In this document: positions 23,604-34,740 of the stretch, one piece after another
Position numbering within the stretch: position 1 is the stretch's first letter
Layout: every line of letters begins with the position of its first letter
Source of the DNA: Gonocerus acuteangulatus
Lineage: Eukaryota; Arthropoda; Insecta; Hemiptera; Coreidae
Assembly: GCA_946811695.1 (NCBI GenBank)
Contig: OX328125.1
Span: 110,176,337 to 110,240,336 of the forward strand
Length of the DNA: 64,000 bases
Reading direction: 5' to 3'
The notes under the pieces: model-generated
The model's database searches: none
What the model was told of the DNA's origin: nothing
What the model saw: only the letters and a program-made list of their open reading frames with translations
Position numbers and translations under genes: made by a program

Positions 23604-24346
23604 TTTAGACTGTATTAGGTGTCCTCCAACGAGCCCAAGGCACAAACATATAAACGAACATGTTGCATTTTTTTATGACATCCATCTCCCCCGAGTCTAT
23701 GATCCTAACCACTGAGCCCCCACTAGAGTTACTATCTATAGTGTGTTATTGCTCCGTGATTGCCTTCCATTCCCCGCCAAAAGGGCTTGTCGTCATCCCA
23801 CCAGTACTACAGTAGTCCTCATTTTAGACTGTATTAGGTGTCCTCCAACGAGCCCAAGGCACCATCCGAGTCTATGATCCTAACACTGAGCCCCCACTAG
23901 AGTTACTATCTTTAGTGTATTATTGCTCCCTGATTGCCTTCCATTCCCCGCCAAAAGGGCGTGTCGTCATCCCACCAGTACTACAGTAGTCCTCATTTTA
24001 GACTGTATTAGGTGTCCTCCAACGAGCCCAAGGCACAAACCGAGTCTATGATCCTAACACTGAGCCCCCACTAGAGTTACTATCTATAGTGTATTATTGC
24101 TCCCTGATTGCCTTCCATTCCCCGCCAAAAGGGCGTGTCGTCATCCCACCAGAACTACAGTAGTCCTCATTTTAGACTGTATTAGGTGTCCTCCAACGAG
24201 CCCAAGGCACAAACCGAGTCTATGATCCTAACCACTGAGCCCCCACTAGAGTTACTATCTTTAGTGTATTATTGCTCCCTGATTGCCTTCCATTCCCCGC
24301 CAAAAGGGCGTGTCGTCATCCCACCAGTACTACAGTAGTCCTCATT
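23604..24346. repeat. Satellite of about 174 bp, four copies, with tRNA-like sequence
   Basis: Units start TTTTAGACTGTATTAGGTGT and include GAGTCTATGATCCTAAC, whose complement reads GGGCTCAGTGGTTAGGATCA, a box A-like string. The first unit is about 218 bp because it keeps an extra segment (about 23645-23690) missing from later units. The array may therefore be a tandem amplification of a SINE fragment. Confidence 0.85.
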
Positions 24347-24710
24347 TGCTTACAATGCCGGATCTCCACCCAATCCCGACCCAATTCCGCGTCATCATAC
24401 GCCCAATTTCCCGGCACCGCATTCCCAATCCGGCCTCAGATCTAGGAATCTCTCCTTGAATTACCCTCAAGCACCCGACACCTTTCACAATCCGATGAAA
24501 GTGGAACTCAACAAGTGTTTGGACAATCCGTTCCAGATGGTCTAATCTATGCAGATTCCTATCGATAACCATTGGCTACCTTGACGATTTTTTGTATCAT
24601 TTGGAAACACAGAGCATTACAAATTTTGAAGGTTATAAAGGTAGTTTCGAATGAAAGGCTACAATCATCCGGAGTCATTTATTTATTTCTTAAATAAAAT
24701 CTACATGCTT
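24347..24710. other. No gene recognised
   Basis: A 76-codon minus-strand frame (24342-24572) matches no family I know. Confidence 0.35.
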
Positions 24711-24905
24711 TCATTTGAAAAAAAAAATCCTACGCAGATGATCTGCGTCATCTTCCACGACGCCACGATTCCATAACACATTTACTAATGAGTTGAAGAT
24801 AGTTAGCTGTTGAGGTGATAAGAAATCAGGGGATGGTTGGGTTTCGACTAAGAGAAAAACCTCTTCTTCAGTACTAAAAATGCCTAGGAGAGTGAGGAAG
24901 ACCAC
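24711..24905 (-). pseudogene. Probable Penelope-like element coding fragment
   Basis: The frame contains SPQQLTIFNSLVNVLWNRG, which resembles the segment after the reverse transcriptase core in PLE proteins (a K/Q-x-x-x-hydrophobic-x-SLV-x-R-A type motif). The fragment starts within the coding region and ends at an A run. A hammerhead-like core on the opposite strand starts 58 bp upstream of it. Confidence 0.4.
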
Positions 24906-24962
24906 GATAATATTTAGGTGTCCTTGGTTAAATATTGAAGCTCGAACTAGACACGTTTAGTG

Positions 24963-24996
24963 CTGAAGAAGGCTGCCGAATCGTCACCGAAACGTC
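24963..24996 (+). ncRNA. Hammerhead-like core next to the PLE fragment
   Basis: CTGAAGA and GAAACGTC are intact, with GCTG before and CAGC after as a possible stem I. The sequence between them pairs poorly, so stem II is weak. The self-complementary ACGT plus C is present. Confidence 0.5.
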
Positions 24997-25618
24997 AGCA
25001 ACATACATTTTTCTTGGAAATATGACGTTTTTCTCTTATCCAAATCCATGATCTCATATATACTCATGTTGTAATTTGCAAAGCTCAAAGACTAACAAAT
25101 AATATTGTGTTTCAATTAGCAATAATTTCCTGCTATTTTTGCTTCACTTATAAACTATTTTCACTGTTGAACAAGCTGTGACTCCATAAGCTTAGTTGTA
25201 AGTGATTATGGAGTCTATGGGAACAGACAGCAAACGAAATCAGGCTAAAATGGATATTTTATTAAAACAAGATAAGGAAATAAGAAGTTAACTTGTTTGT
25301 AATGGTGTTTTTCTTGAACGAATATTGAGAAGGAGGAGTAAGTAAGATACGCTTAAAATACTGTCAGTTTTCTCTGCTTTGTGGCGCTAAAAACCTTGCT
25401 TTTTCTTAAGATTTCTTCTTGATTCGGTGTTTACATTTTTGTCGAAAGATTAAAATAAAAAATATTGGCTCTTTCTGCTCATATTATTTTTATTTTTGTA
25501 TCTATTTGTGCAGGACTGAACTTATCGACTAAACGCATTCAGTTTGAAGATGATTTCTGAAGCCCACAGTGACAGCTCACCAATTTTCAAATCTACTTAT
25601 AGAAAGTATATAACTAGA

Positions 25619-25679
<61 letters not shown>
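25619..25679. repeat. (TA)n microsatellite
   Basis: About 60 bp of TA abutting the MITE at 25679. Confidence 0.97.
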
Positions 25680-25682
<3 letters not shown>

Positions 25683-25783
25683 GGTTACTGGTAAGTCGAC
25701 CCACATTAAACGTTACCCGTTGCTTGTTTTGACCAAAACTATCACTTCGCGATGGATGTGGGTCGACTTACTAGTAATCCTGT
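25679..25783. mobile_element. Small MITE with ACAGG termini
   Basis: ACAGGGTTACTGGTAAGTCG with the following ACCCACAT is mirrored at 25757-25783 (two differences). The 105-bp unit folds into one hairpin. The termini resemble the ACAGGGTG ends at 28694 and 57729. Confidence 0.7.
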
Positions 25784-25794
25784 TTATACGTATA

Positions 25795-25945
25795 AATTTA
25801 AACCAATATTATTTTCGTGATCAATGAGTTCTGAAACGTGAAATGTTAAAGTTTGAACTTTAAGCTAGTGTCTTTAGGTCGATGCCATAAGCGAATTTCC
25901 TCACTACGGAGGGAGAGAGAAAGCGCGGTAAAACTATTAATTAAT
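25795..25945 (+). repeat. Dispersed repeat family D, diverged copy
   Basis: Same order of blocks as 18256-18390 (TTCTGAAACGTGAAAT, then CATAAGCGAATTTCCT, then AAGCGCGGTAAAACT) but with substitutions in the centre. Confidence 0.55.
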
Positions 25946-26560
25946 TGTGTTCTAATTATAAATTGTGTGAATACTGAATAACTGATATAGACAATAGATT
26001 TTACAAAACCTCTCAACATCGGGACATAGGTTCCCACGATAGCTGCATGGGCCTGAGATCTGCAGAAGAAAAGAGGAAGCTGCATCCGGGATCTTCTTCA
26101 GTTATTATTCTTGAAAAGTGAAAGCTGATTATGAACTGTCAAACTTCTTGACAGATAGATTGCTTAGTCTTGGAAAGGTCGTATAATAAGCATTTATCAA
26201 TGATTTTTCTAAAAGTAGACTCGTCAAAAGGCGAGATGTCACTGTCGTCTTCAGAAGATCATCTTCAAACTGAAAGTCTTTAGTCGATTGAGGTCAATTC
26301 AAGACAACTACTAGAGGAAAGCAATTTAGTATACAGAAGTAGATACAAAAATAAGCTAAAAATAATATGGAACAAAAACATTCAATATTCTGTTTTTATC
26401 TTTTGATAAAAATGTAAACACCGGCTCAAGAAGAAATCTTACCAAAAAGCAAGATTTTAAGCACCACATTTCAGAGGCGCCTTCTCAACATTCGTTCTAG
26501 GAAAACGCCATTACAACCATGCTTGCTTCCCATTTTCTTCTCGTTTTAATAACATATTCA

Positions 26561-26927
26561 TTTTTTTAAAATTAATTAAAAAAAAAAGAAAAAAAAACTG
26601 CAAATAATAATAAACTTAATCACGAAAAAAAACGTTCAAAAGAAAGAATTATAAGCATCGACTTCTCAGAATGATAGTGCTCTATCGAATAAGAACCGTT
26701 TTTAAAGGAAAATAAACCAATCGAATATATGCTCTGTAATTATATAATAAAATTTACCATCCGGTTTCGAGATATTGAAGAAAATATTTAAAAAATCCCA
26801 AGAAAAGTTTTTCTCAGAAACGATTATGCTTTACATTCAAATTGGTTTCATTTGATTACGTGTCTAAAATAACATATACAAATGTCAAGGAATCATCTCA
26901 GTTATGGTGAATGAATCCTTAACACTC
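26561..26927. other. No gene seen
   Basis: A-rich sequence with no recognised element. Confidence 0.4.
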
Positions 26928-27053
26928 TTGGTGGCCGTGAGTGTAAAGGCATCACCCCTATCCTGGCTAGAAAAGGGTGGTAACCTATAGATAACCTGTC
27001 CCAATATTCTTAGTTATAATGATGGACATTAAAATTTAAATAAATATCAAAAG
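26928..27053 (+). mobile_element. tRNA-derived SINE, family B, internally deleted copy
   Basis: TGGTGGCCGTGAGTGTAAAG runs directly into GCATCACCCCTATCCTGGCT; relative to 7268-7478 the part with box B is missing. The tail TTAAAATTTAAATAAAT is conserved. Confidence 0.8.
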
Positions 27054-27149
27054 CCAAAAATCGCAGATTACATTTTTTCAGCAAAAGGTTTTCCGATAGG
27101 AGGATTTTCTGTTTAAAGAATTTAACCTTTTGTTTAAGATAAAGTGTTT

Positions 27150-27225
27150 TAGTAGCGAATTTCGCTCAAATCGGGCCATTTTTGAGTATGCTATAGCGCG
27201 AACAGACAAATACACACACACACCT
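27150..27225 (+). repeat. Repeat 3' tail ending in (AC)n
   Basis: TTCGCTCAAATCGGGCCATT and GCGCGAACAGACAAATAC parallel 18100-18165; the terminal dinucleotide differs. Confidence 0.45.
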
Positions 27226-27566
27226 GTTCCTACTAGCTAATCCACTGGCCTACCCTAATTCCTGGCCTAACGCCAACCACCAACACCTAGGATATAGGCT
27301 ATCCATGTGTCTGCTTCCCTATTCCCGTTACATCACCCGTTCTTCCTCTCTCATTGTGTATTCTTCTGCCATCCATTTCCGGCACATACTTGGCTTAGCT
27401 TCTCCAGTTATTCTCTCAATCTGGAATAATCAGCGGACTTAGATCTTATAAATCCGTACTATTGAATGTGCAACTAGAACATTGCCAAACTCGTCTAATG
27501 GTAATTAAAGCCTAAACGATTTGTGCTTTCCCTGAAGGTGTAACAAACCTACATCATTTTGCATTT
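27226..27566. other. No gene seen
   Basis: C-rich text without a recognised repeat, ending at the LINE target site. Confidence 0.4.
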
Positions 27567-27582
27567 ATCTTCCTGTGACTTC

Positions 27583-28387
27583 GCAACATCTTTCCGCCAT
27601 ACAACGTTGGAGTGAAAGGTGGAGAATACAAATCAACGCAGAAAAATGTAAACAGGCGACATTCACTCTTAACCGGAGATCATGCCCTTCTGTCTACATC
27701 AATGACACTCCACTCCGAGAACCAAATGAGGTTCGATATCTAGGATTATACCTTGACAGCCGACTGACATGGAACCCTCTCACGAGACTGAACAGAAGAT
27801 ACGAACGACTTAGACAACTCCTTGGCCCCTCATCTAAATCATCGATACAGAACAAATTAACGATATACAAAACAATCATTCGACCAATATGGACATACGG
27901 ATTTGAATTCTGGGGATCTGCAAAACCATCTAACATCAACAGAATACAGGCATTCCAGTCAAAAGTTCTTCGTAAAATAGTAAACGCACGTTTCTACGTC
28001 TCCAACAAAACCCTTCACAATGACAACAACCCATTTGTCTTTGACCTTGCTAAAACTCGTTTCCAAATGTTCCGCTCAAAATTGTCTTACCATCGTAATC
28101 CTGAAGGTCTATCCTTACCTTCCCAATCCCATCCAGACAATCCTCTCAGGCGGCTTAAGAGACAGTGGCCCCGAGATAGTTTACCTTCCAGATCATATAG
28201 GAATCATTAAAATATTTGATTAGACAGTTCTCAGAGTGCTTCTTTCACATTTTGTATTGTTTTTATATTATTTTAATTTTCCCCATTTTTGACAATCTGT
28301 ACAAACATATCTGTATCAGCATACTTGATAATTGTACTTTTATAATTGTACAGATTTCAAATAAATAAATATTAAAAATAAAATAAA
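27583..28387 (+). mobile_element. 5'-truncated Jockey-type LINE with intact 3' reading frame
   Basis: The 16-bp duplication ATCTTCCTGTGACTTC lies at 27567-27582 and 28388-28403. The 3' UTR ends ATAATTGTACAGATTTCAAA and an A/T-rich AATAAA tail, as in the copy at 5340-5690. Perfect duplication and an undamaged frame point to a recent insertion. Confidence 0.95.
27587..28210 (+). CDS. LINE ORF2 C-terminal part (end of reverse transcriptase and downstream region)
   Basis: About 207 codons without a stop. AIQRWSERWRIQINAEKC and VRYLGLYLDSRLTW are the hallmark segments that follow the catalytic YxDD motif in Jockey-clade reverse transcriptases. The palm, the YADD box and the endonuclease lie upstream of the truncation and are absent. 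The frame ends RRLKRQWPRDSLPSRSYRNH. The ATG at 27575 lies in the target duplication, not in the element, so no native start exists. Not expected to be functional. Confidence 0.85.
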   Translation, partial: HLSAIQRWSERWRIQINAEKCKQATFTLNRRSCPSVYINDTPLREPNEVRYLGLYLDSRLTWNPLTRLNRRYERLRQLLGPSSKSSIQNKLTIYKTIIRPIWTYGFEFWGSAKPSNINRIQAFQSKVLRKIVNARFYVSNKTLHNDNNPFVFDLAKTRFQMFRSKLSYHRNPEGLSLPSQSHPDNPLRRLKRQWPRDSLPSRSYRNH

Positions 28388-28650
28388 ATCTTCCTGTGAC
28401 TTCAAGAAAGTTTAGAAGTATGATGCAGCATTTTGTTTAAAATTTGGGTTGGTTGCCTTGTAAAGGCTCATACATAATTAGGACGAAGAAGACTGACCAT
28501 GACATCTCCGCAGTATATATTTTCTTAATCAGCAATGTACTTTCGATTTCAGCCAGATTAATTCAAGATTTTTTAAAGCTTTACTCCGAGCTACAGCTGG
28601 AAGTAATTTCACATCAAACTCAACCAAAATTTGATTAATTGTGATGATAA

Positions 28651-28654
<4 letters not shown>

Positions 28655-28693
<39 letters not shown>
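28655..28693. repeat. (TA)n microsatellite
   Basis: TA run directly before an ACAGGGTG terminus. Confidence 0.95.
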
Positions 28694-28696
<3 letters not shown>

Positions 28697-28760
28697 GGTG
28701 GCCCAGATAAGCGGGCCACAAGTGAAATATCTCCTAAACGATTGGAGATATCAAATTATT
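28694..28760 (+). repeat. Transposon terminus-like sequence (ACAGGGTGGCCC)
   Basis: ACAGGGTGGCCCAGATAAGC followed by AAATATCTCCTAAACGATT has the form of DNA-transposon ends seen in many insect genomes. The internal palindrome GTGGCCC...GGGCCAC is visible. I did not find the matching opposite end. Confidence 0.4.
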
Positions 28761-28830
28761 TCAAATGGGTAAAGTTTTAGTACCTACTCGTTGAGATCTA
28801 TAAAATGGTTACCTCGGAGGAACGAAAATA

Positions 28831-28902
28831 AGCCTTCTAGGGGCTTAAATAGGCCTTCTATGGGCTTAAATAGGCCTTCTAGGGGCTTAAATAGGCCTTT
28901 GA
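28831..28902. repeat. 21-bp tandem repeat, about 3.5 copies
   Basis: Units of the form GGCCTTCTAGGGGCTTAAATA with one or two differences. Confidence 0.9.
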
Positions 28903-29390
28903 AGGGAAGGGTTCCTTCTTTACCCATATCTTGCAATACATTTTATAAAAAAAAAACAAAAAAAAAAACAAGGAAGAACTGTGCAAATGGATGTTGGATA
29001 CGTCAAGTAGTTCTCTCTAAAAACACGTTTTTATTTTCATGTATTTCTTGACTGAAGTTCCCCCCCCCCAAAAAAAAGGCATTTAATTTATTAAAGTAGT
29101 AGTTTTCTTGGAGGAGGGGTAATTCAGCTTAGGAGAGTGTGTTTAGCATTAAAAAAAAACTTTTACTTTTAGTCTAAACTAAATAATAAAATACTTAAAA
29201 ATTAGGGCTTCAGGCAGAAGAGTAATTAAATATTAAATATTTTATTTATTGTAAAAAATAAACAAAAAGGAAATGCTATTTCTATATATATATATACACA
29301 CACACAAAACTTTCGGTAACTGTGGACTGCGACACTAGGTCAACTTAATGAGCCAGTTTCCATTCTATTTAGGAATCGTTCTAAAATCTT
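28903..29390. other. No gene seen
   Basis: A- and T-rich sequence with a short (TA)n-(CA)n run near 29283-29306, then the left boundary of the BEL/Pao element. Confidence 0.4.
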
Positions 29391-29627
29391 ATCCGGTACG
29401 GACCACATGTACATCCGGCCCGGTACGGACCACATGTACATCCGGCCCGGTACGGACCACATGTACATCCGGCCCGGTACGGACCACATGTACATCCGGC
29501 CCGGTACGGACCACATGTACATCCGGCCCGGTGCGGACCACATGTACATCCGGCCCGGTACGGACCACATGTACATCCGGCCCGGTACGGACCACATGTA
29601 CATCCGGCCCGGTACGGACCACATGTA
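29391..29627. repeat. 27-bp minisatellite in the 3' LTR, about 9 copies
   Basis: The unit contains GGTACGGACCACATGTACAT and CCGGCCC. One unit with GGTGCGGACC is followed by three standard units before the unique LTR part. Frames on both strands are open because 27 is divisible by 3; they are not genes. Confidence 0.97.
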
Positions 29628-30214
29628 TAATTTGCACGCCTCCCTGGCATGGGTGGTGCGCGCAAATCTTGATCGAGCAAGCTCGGCATCGCCGGATATG
29701 AGTCCCGGCGTGGAGTTGATAAAAGTGGACTGTATGAAATTATATGTAACAAAGATTTACGTGAGAAAAATAGCTATATTAAATAAAACATATTTCTTCC
29801 CCGGGCTTGAAGAGCCAATGGTGTTAATATTGTTAATGATTGAGATTAATGTTGCCTGGGGATTACGGTGGCCGCATGCTGTGATGTTGTCTCGACGTTC
29901 ACCGGTTCGCTGTCTTCGCTCCTCTCTCCTCCGCACTCGCGCTCCTGGCCGGAGATTCGCCTCTACTCCCTCATGGCGTTGGATTGCATCTTCTTCGGTA
30001 AATGGGTGAGGAGATTTTGCTGAGGAAGAGCTTTTGAGCGGTGTCAGTGCTCTTCAGCTGCCCAGGACGTACTGCTGTCTGGGCTCGGTGCATGTACCCT
30101 AGCGCTGCGTGCTGCAGTGCTTGCTTGCAGAAGTTCCTGCTTCACGCACTGGACCGAGAGAGTGCGTGGGGTCTTCGATAGGCGATTGATACGAGTTAGC
30201 TCGTAGAACGAACA
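29391..30214 (-). repeat. 3' LTR of the BEL/Pao element
   Basis: About 824 bp. It comprises about 9 copies of the 27-bp repeat (29391-29627) and about 587 bp of unique LTR sequence shared with 35549-36135. Confidence 0.88.
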
Positions 30215-30481
30215 AACCGCCCACCTAAATCAGTGTAGCGGTGTCCGCCTGATTTAATAAATTACAATAAGAAAGGCAGCAGCATTATACAAATGTAATG
30301 AGGGCTTACAATGCCCGTTAAAAGTAAGTAGCTTCACTCACCTTGCGATAAGAACGAATATATACAAAGCATAATAAAGGCTCGTTGGGAGCGACATAAA
30401 ATGAGAAAAAAAAGGAATAATAGCAAACCTAGCTAAGAAATAACAATGAAATGAAGTCCTCCTGGTGATGAAATAAACTAA

Positions 30482-33280
30482 CTAAGAGTTCCCTAACTCG
30501 GGATGAAGTAAGGGAACCAAAGGGGTCACTGCTCTGGTAAGGAGCGTGCCGGAAGGAGTGCGAACAACGGAGAAGTTTCCAGGTGTCAGCACGTCAAAGC
30601 TCGAAGCGTCTTCAGAAAGTGGACACAGAGGTCTTGAATTTAGCAGTGCTTCGATCCTGGAAAGAATGGTGGAGAGTTCCTCGAATGTGTGAGGCTTGGT
30701 CTTGGTCTTGCAGTGGACGCATCGTTGAGTCCTGCCGCGGATTAGTTGAGCGGCTCGAGGAATCCAGTAGCGCAGCCTTAGAAGCGCTAGGCACAGTGAC
30801 GAACCTGGGTGAAAATTGCGCGCATGTATGTTGTCTATTAAAATCTTTGATAAATGCGCTCGGGGCGGCAACAAAATTGGATGCTTTTGGCTCGGGGGGA
30901 GCGATGATTCTTGGAGACGGCCGCCCACCCTGACAACACCCGCCTCATCAATGATTGGGCAGAATGACTCATTATCTCTAGGGTGCGGTCTTCCCTGGGT
31001 GAGAGCTCGAGGGAGATGGAGTCTCTGCACGAACAGGATACAGCATTCCTCGGCTTGTGCCAATTCCTCGGGCGTCAGCTGCGTTTGGAGAGGAGGAGAT
31101 GTTCCTTGCAGTCTCGCTCTGGTTGCGTTTAGGGCCCTGAGGATTCGTGCGGTGGTTCTTATGAGGCGCGGATATGAAGAGAACGCTGTGGTCCAGTCTT
31201 CAACGGGAGCTGGTGGTGACTGAGGAGGAGTGATGAGGGCAGACACGCTATTCAGTTCTGGATGTTCCCTTTGTGCCGGCGAGGGTTCTTCGAGCTGCCG
31301 AGCAGCGCTGGGTTGTTCCTCCACGTTGATGCGAGAATCCAGGAAAAAGGAATGAGTCTGCGAGGACTGCACTTTATGGAGTACTCCCGTCACAATGAGG
31401 CCAAATATTGATGGATGGAAGAATATGTCTAGGATTCCAGAAGGCTGAGGTGCTCCTGTGATCACATGCGAATAGAGATCGGCCCCGATAAGTATTTCAA
31501 CTGGTTGAGGGCTGCCAAATTGAAAATCCGCCAACGGATACTGGGCGAGTTGCTGGACGGTAGTGGAGGGCAATTCGTGGCTCGGAATGGATGATGATAT
31601 TCTGTCCACAACTAAAACATTAACTGGGAGTTCTCGTTCTCCTGAAGCGTTGCGGATCGTACAAGAGGTGGTTCCCTTGAGGATAGATTTTGGGATTTGC
31701 GATTCGCCTAAGCTAAGAACCTGGCCGCTATATGACAAAACTTTGGATCCCAGATTGCGAGCGAGCTCCTTGGTGATGAAAGAGTGCTGACTCCCAGAAT
31801 CCAAGATGGCGCGGGCTAGTTGATAATTGCCCCGAGAACCGCGAATCAGAACATAAACGGTTCCTAAAAGGACCGTAGTGGTGGTGGCAACTGGATGAGC
31901 TGGAGCAGAGCCAAATCCAATGAACGCGCTCGCAGTCGCCTCTTGCTGCGCAGGCTCCTTTGCTGGCTCGGAGCGTCGGGTATCACCGTGCAGTAAGGTG
32001 TGATGTCTTTTGCCGCAATTCCTGCAGCGAAATCTGGAAAAACAGTTGGCGACGCGATGTCCCGGTTTAAGGCAGTTGGAGCAAGAATTATGGGCTCTCA
32101 CCACATTCATCCTTTCTTTGATGGACATTTTGAGGAACTCAGGGCACTGGTGAAGACCATGATGCTGTTGGCATTGAGCGCATCGATGCTGGCGCCTTGC
32201 TGTGCCGCTGGTTGGATTCGCTTGGGGCCTCTCTGCCTTGGGTTGTGCCAGACTTGGTGATGAAATGTGAAGGGAAACTCCTCTTCTTTTGAAGTTTCGT
32301 GGTGAGGTGGATTTTCGGCGACTGTAATGAGGAACTGAGGAATACGAGGAGCTTCTGAGGTCTTCTGCCATTCTTAGCGCCAAACTACGTTGCCTCACGA
32401 ACGTTATTACTGAGTCTGCTGTTGGCACCTGCGCAGTACCTAGGCTGAGCTCATAACTGCGCCTTGTCTCAGGATCGAGAGCTCGGAGGGCTAAGGACGC
32501 CAATAGGAATTCCTCAGGGTTCTCAATATGTAGGGCCTTGAAAGCCTCGATAGAGTCTGCCACTTCATTTATGAATGAATCATGGCCTGTCCCAGCGTTG
32601 ACACTTGAGGAGGCCTTATACTCAAGAAGCCTGTTGATGAGGAAGCTGGCGAGGATCCGCGGGTTGTTGTAGGTGGTCATGATCTTTTCCCAGGCAAGGG
32701 TGTATGTCGCGTCATCAACGACAAGGTGGGACACTAGGGTAGCAGCCTCACCCTTGAGGGCTCCTAAGAGGTAGTGGAATTTTTCTACGTTTGTTAAGGA
32801 GGCTTCCTCGTGGATTAGCGAGGTGTAGGTGTCCCTGAAGCTTCATTTTAGTAGGTCACCCGAGAAGAAAGGAATAGGAATCCTGGGAAGCTGCAGACGG
32901 GTGTGGCCTCCGTTGCAGGTAGCATTTGGAAGGTCATCAGGCTGTGGTAACACCTCACAAACTCTGGCGGCTCTGCATGCTGCGTCTTTGAGCCTAAGGA
33001 GTTTGGCCTCATGGGTGATCATCTCGGTTTGAAATAAAAGAAACTGTGCATTCCATGATTCGGCGGGAAAAGGGCTCACGTCGGGTTCGCCGGATAGTTC
33101 CTCGCGCTGAAGAAATGATTCTTGATACAGCTTCCAGAATGAGCGCGCTGTGTCAAGTGACGCCTCAAGGAGGTGGACATCATCATCCGCGGTGGCCTTC
33201 AATGTGTTGATGATGCCGGTGATGCTACGGGCTAAACTGCGTAGCCGCCGCTCTAATGTTAACGCCAGTTTGTCAGACAT
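30482..33280 (-). pseudogene. BEL/Pao gag-pro frame lacking RT-RNase H and the integrase core; one internal stop
   Basis: From the ATG at 33278-33280 the frame covers about 930 codons with one in-frame TGA (32843-32845) where the family usually has an aromatic residue (after FFSGDLLK). Order: N-terminal gag; DUF1759-like gag; three Cys/His clusters, including CSNCLKPGHRVANC; aspartic protease with ILDSGSQHSFI. The frame then jumps to the region after RNase H (WTTAFSSYPRLIRTTARILR), the integrase HHCC zinc domain (HPILLPPRAHL... to CVHC) and at once the integrase C-terminal part (IEALLNSRPLCPL). RT, RNase H and the integrase D,D-35-E core are missing, all without frame loss. Confidence 0.88.
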
Positions 33281-34740
33281 TGTGTATTTTCAAATAAATC
33301 AAATGATAATGCATACCGGCCAGGTAATATGCGACGAGGACGAAGAAAAAGAGAATAGTAGGAAAGACAGCGAACAATGTACAAAATTCATGCTGAGAGG
33401 GGAGCGAACAAGCAAACAGATAAATGAAAGGCAGTGGAGAGGGGTAAAATACAAATAAAGAAATACATGATGCTTAGATATAAACAAACAAGGTCCTGTC
33501 ATGGGACTGGAACATGCCCTGAAATGAGTACGATTGACTCGGGGTGCTGGAAATTGGAGTTTGCACCCATGATGCTAACAACTTGTGACATGCAACGTGC
33601 TTGCCGCGCTCTGAGGGGGGCAAGCAGGGAAAGAAAGACAAAATCGATGCACAAGAAGATAGGCATGCTAAAGGAATACAAGCATAAGGGCGAAAACATC
33701 AAGACATAAGCAAAATAGAATAAACATAAATGGCATAAATAAAGAAATATAAATAGAACAAGCCTAGATAGTAAAAGCATGAATATTAAAAGCTTGAATA
33801 GGTTAAGGATAAATATTATAAGCAAGAAATGACATTTATGAAATAAAATCCCCAATCCACCTGAAATAGAGAATGAAAAGTCCCCTGAAGAAGCCTGATA
33901 AAGGCATGAAACATGATAAGCATGGAAATATAAAGTTATCTTGAGCAATAAAACTTCAATAAATACCAAGTCAAGATGTAATAGATTTAATTGAAGCTGC
34001 AGGCATTTACTAACATGGAAGAAAATCGCTAATGGAGATAATGAGCGCTTATGAATATGAAACTTAATTGAATAATCGTGAGTGAAACTTTACAATAAGT
34101 TATGTTATTTATATGAAAAAACCCACTTAAGAACTGATATAATATTATATGTTGCACCTTGCAATTTAAATCATAAAATAGAAATAGGATATAATGCAAA
34201 TAGAAAACATGATGCATATAGTATAAATGGAATGCATGTAAATAAATATACGTGATAACTGCAGGCTAGAAATATGATTTTGCTGCCTTCAACATGCCAA
34301 GGTACATAGCCTGAACAAGCATACATGCAGTGATACGTCAGTAATGCATCAAATAAATAATGTATATACATGCAATTTTAGTGTTTATATGTTTTATACT
34401 AAACTGCGGAATTCGCTAAGCAAGGTGCATTAAGTGAGCAGAGATAAGCATTAAATGAGAGAGATAAGACAATGAGGCTTAAGATTAAAGACTCTCTCTT
34501 GATAATTAACTAATATGGAATTAAACATATCTAGCTGAAGGCTCATTAAATATTAACAAATGTTATTTATTTATTTAAATGTTAACAATAAATTTATTTA
34601 TTGAACTTTAACGTCATTTATCGACGTTAAATTTGATTTTTCTGAAATTTCATCTTTATTATTGAAATAAAATATCCACGCCGGGAGCTTGACTTATGTG
34701 GTTTGAATAATAATGAATAAGTGAAATTAGAATAATAAGA
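33281..34740 (-). other. BEL/Pao 5' leader
   Basis: About 1.46 kb between the 5' LTR and the gag start on the minus strand. It has no conserved frame. It contains a hammerhead-like core on the plus strand (33885-33912) and a short TCCCGGCGTGGA-type word at about 34673-34692 that resembles a piece of the LTR. Confidence 0.5.
33885..33912 (+). ncRNA. Hammerhead-like core in the BEL/Pao leader
   Basis: CTGAAGA, stem GCCT/AGGC with loop GATAA, then GAAAC followed by ATGATA. Flanking pairing is weak. It may be a PLE remnant captured by the element or a chance match. Confidence 0.4.

Larger units (their letters stand above)
25258..26560. other. 1.3-kb palindromic unit with arms of about 300 bp
   Basis: Left-arm words such as AGTTTGAAGATGATTTCTGA, TTTTTGTATC and TGGCGC recur inverted at 26235-26490. 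The arms are diverged. A TA tract, a small MITE and a family D repeat lie in the centre. Possibly a DNA element or two head-on repeats; no termini could be fixed. Confidence 0.5.
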
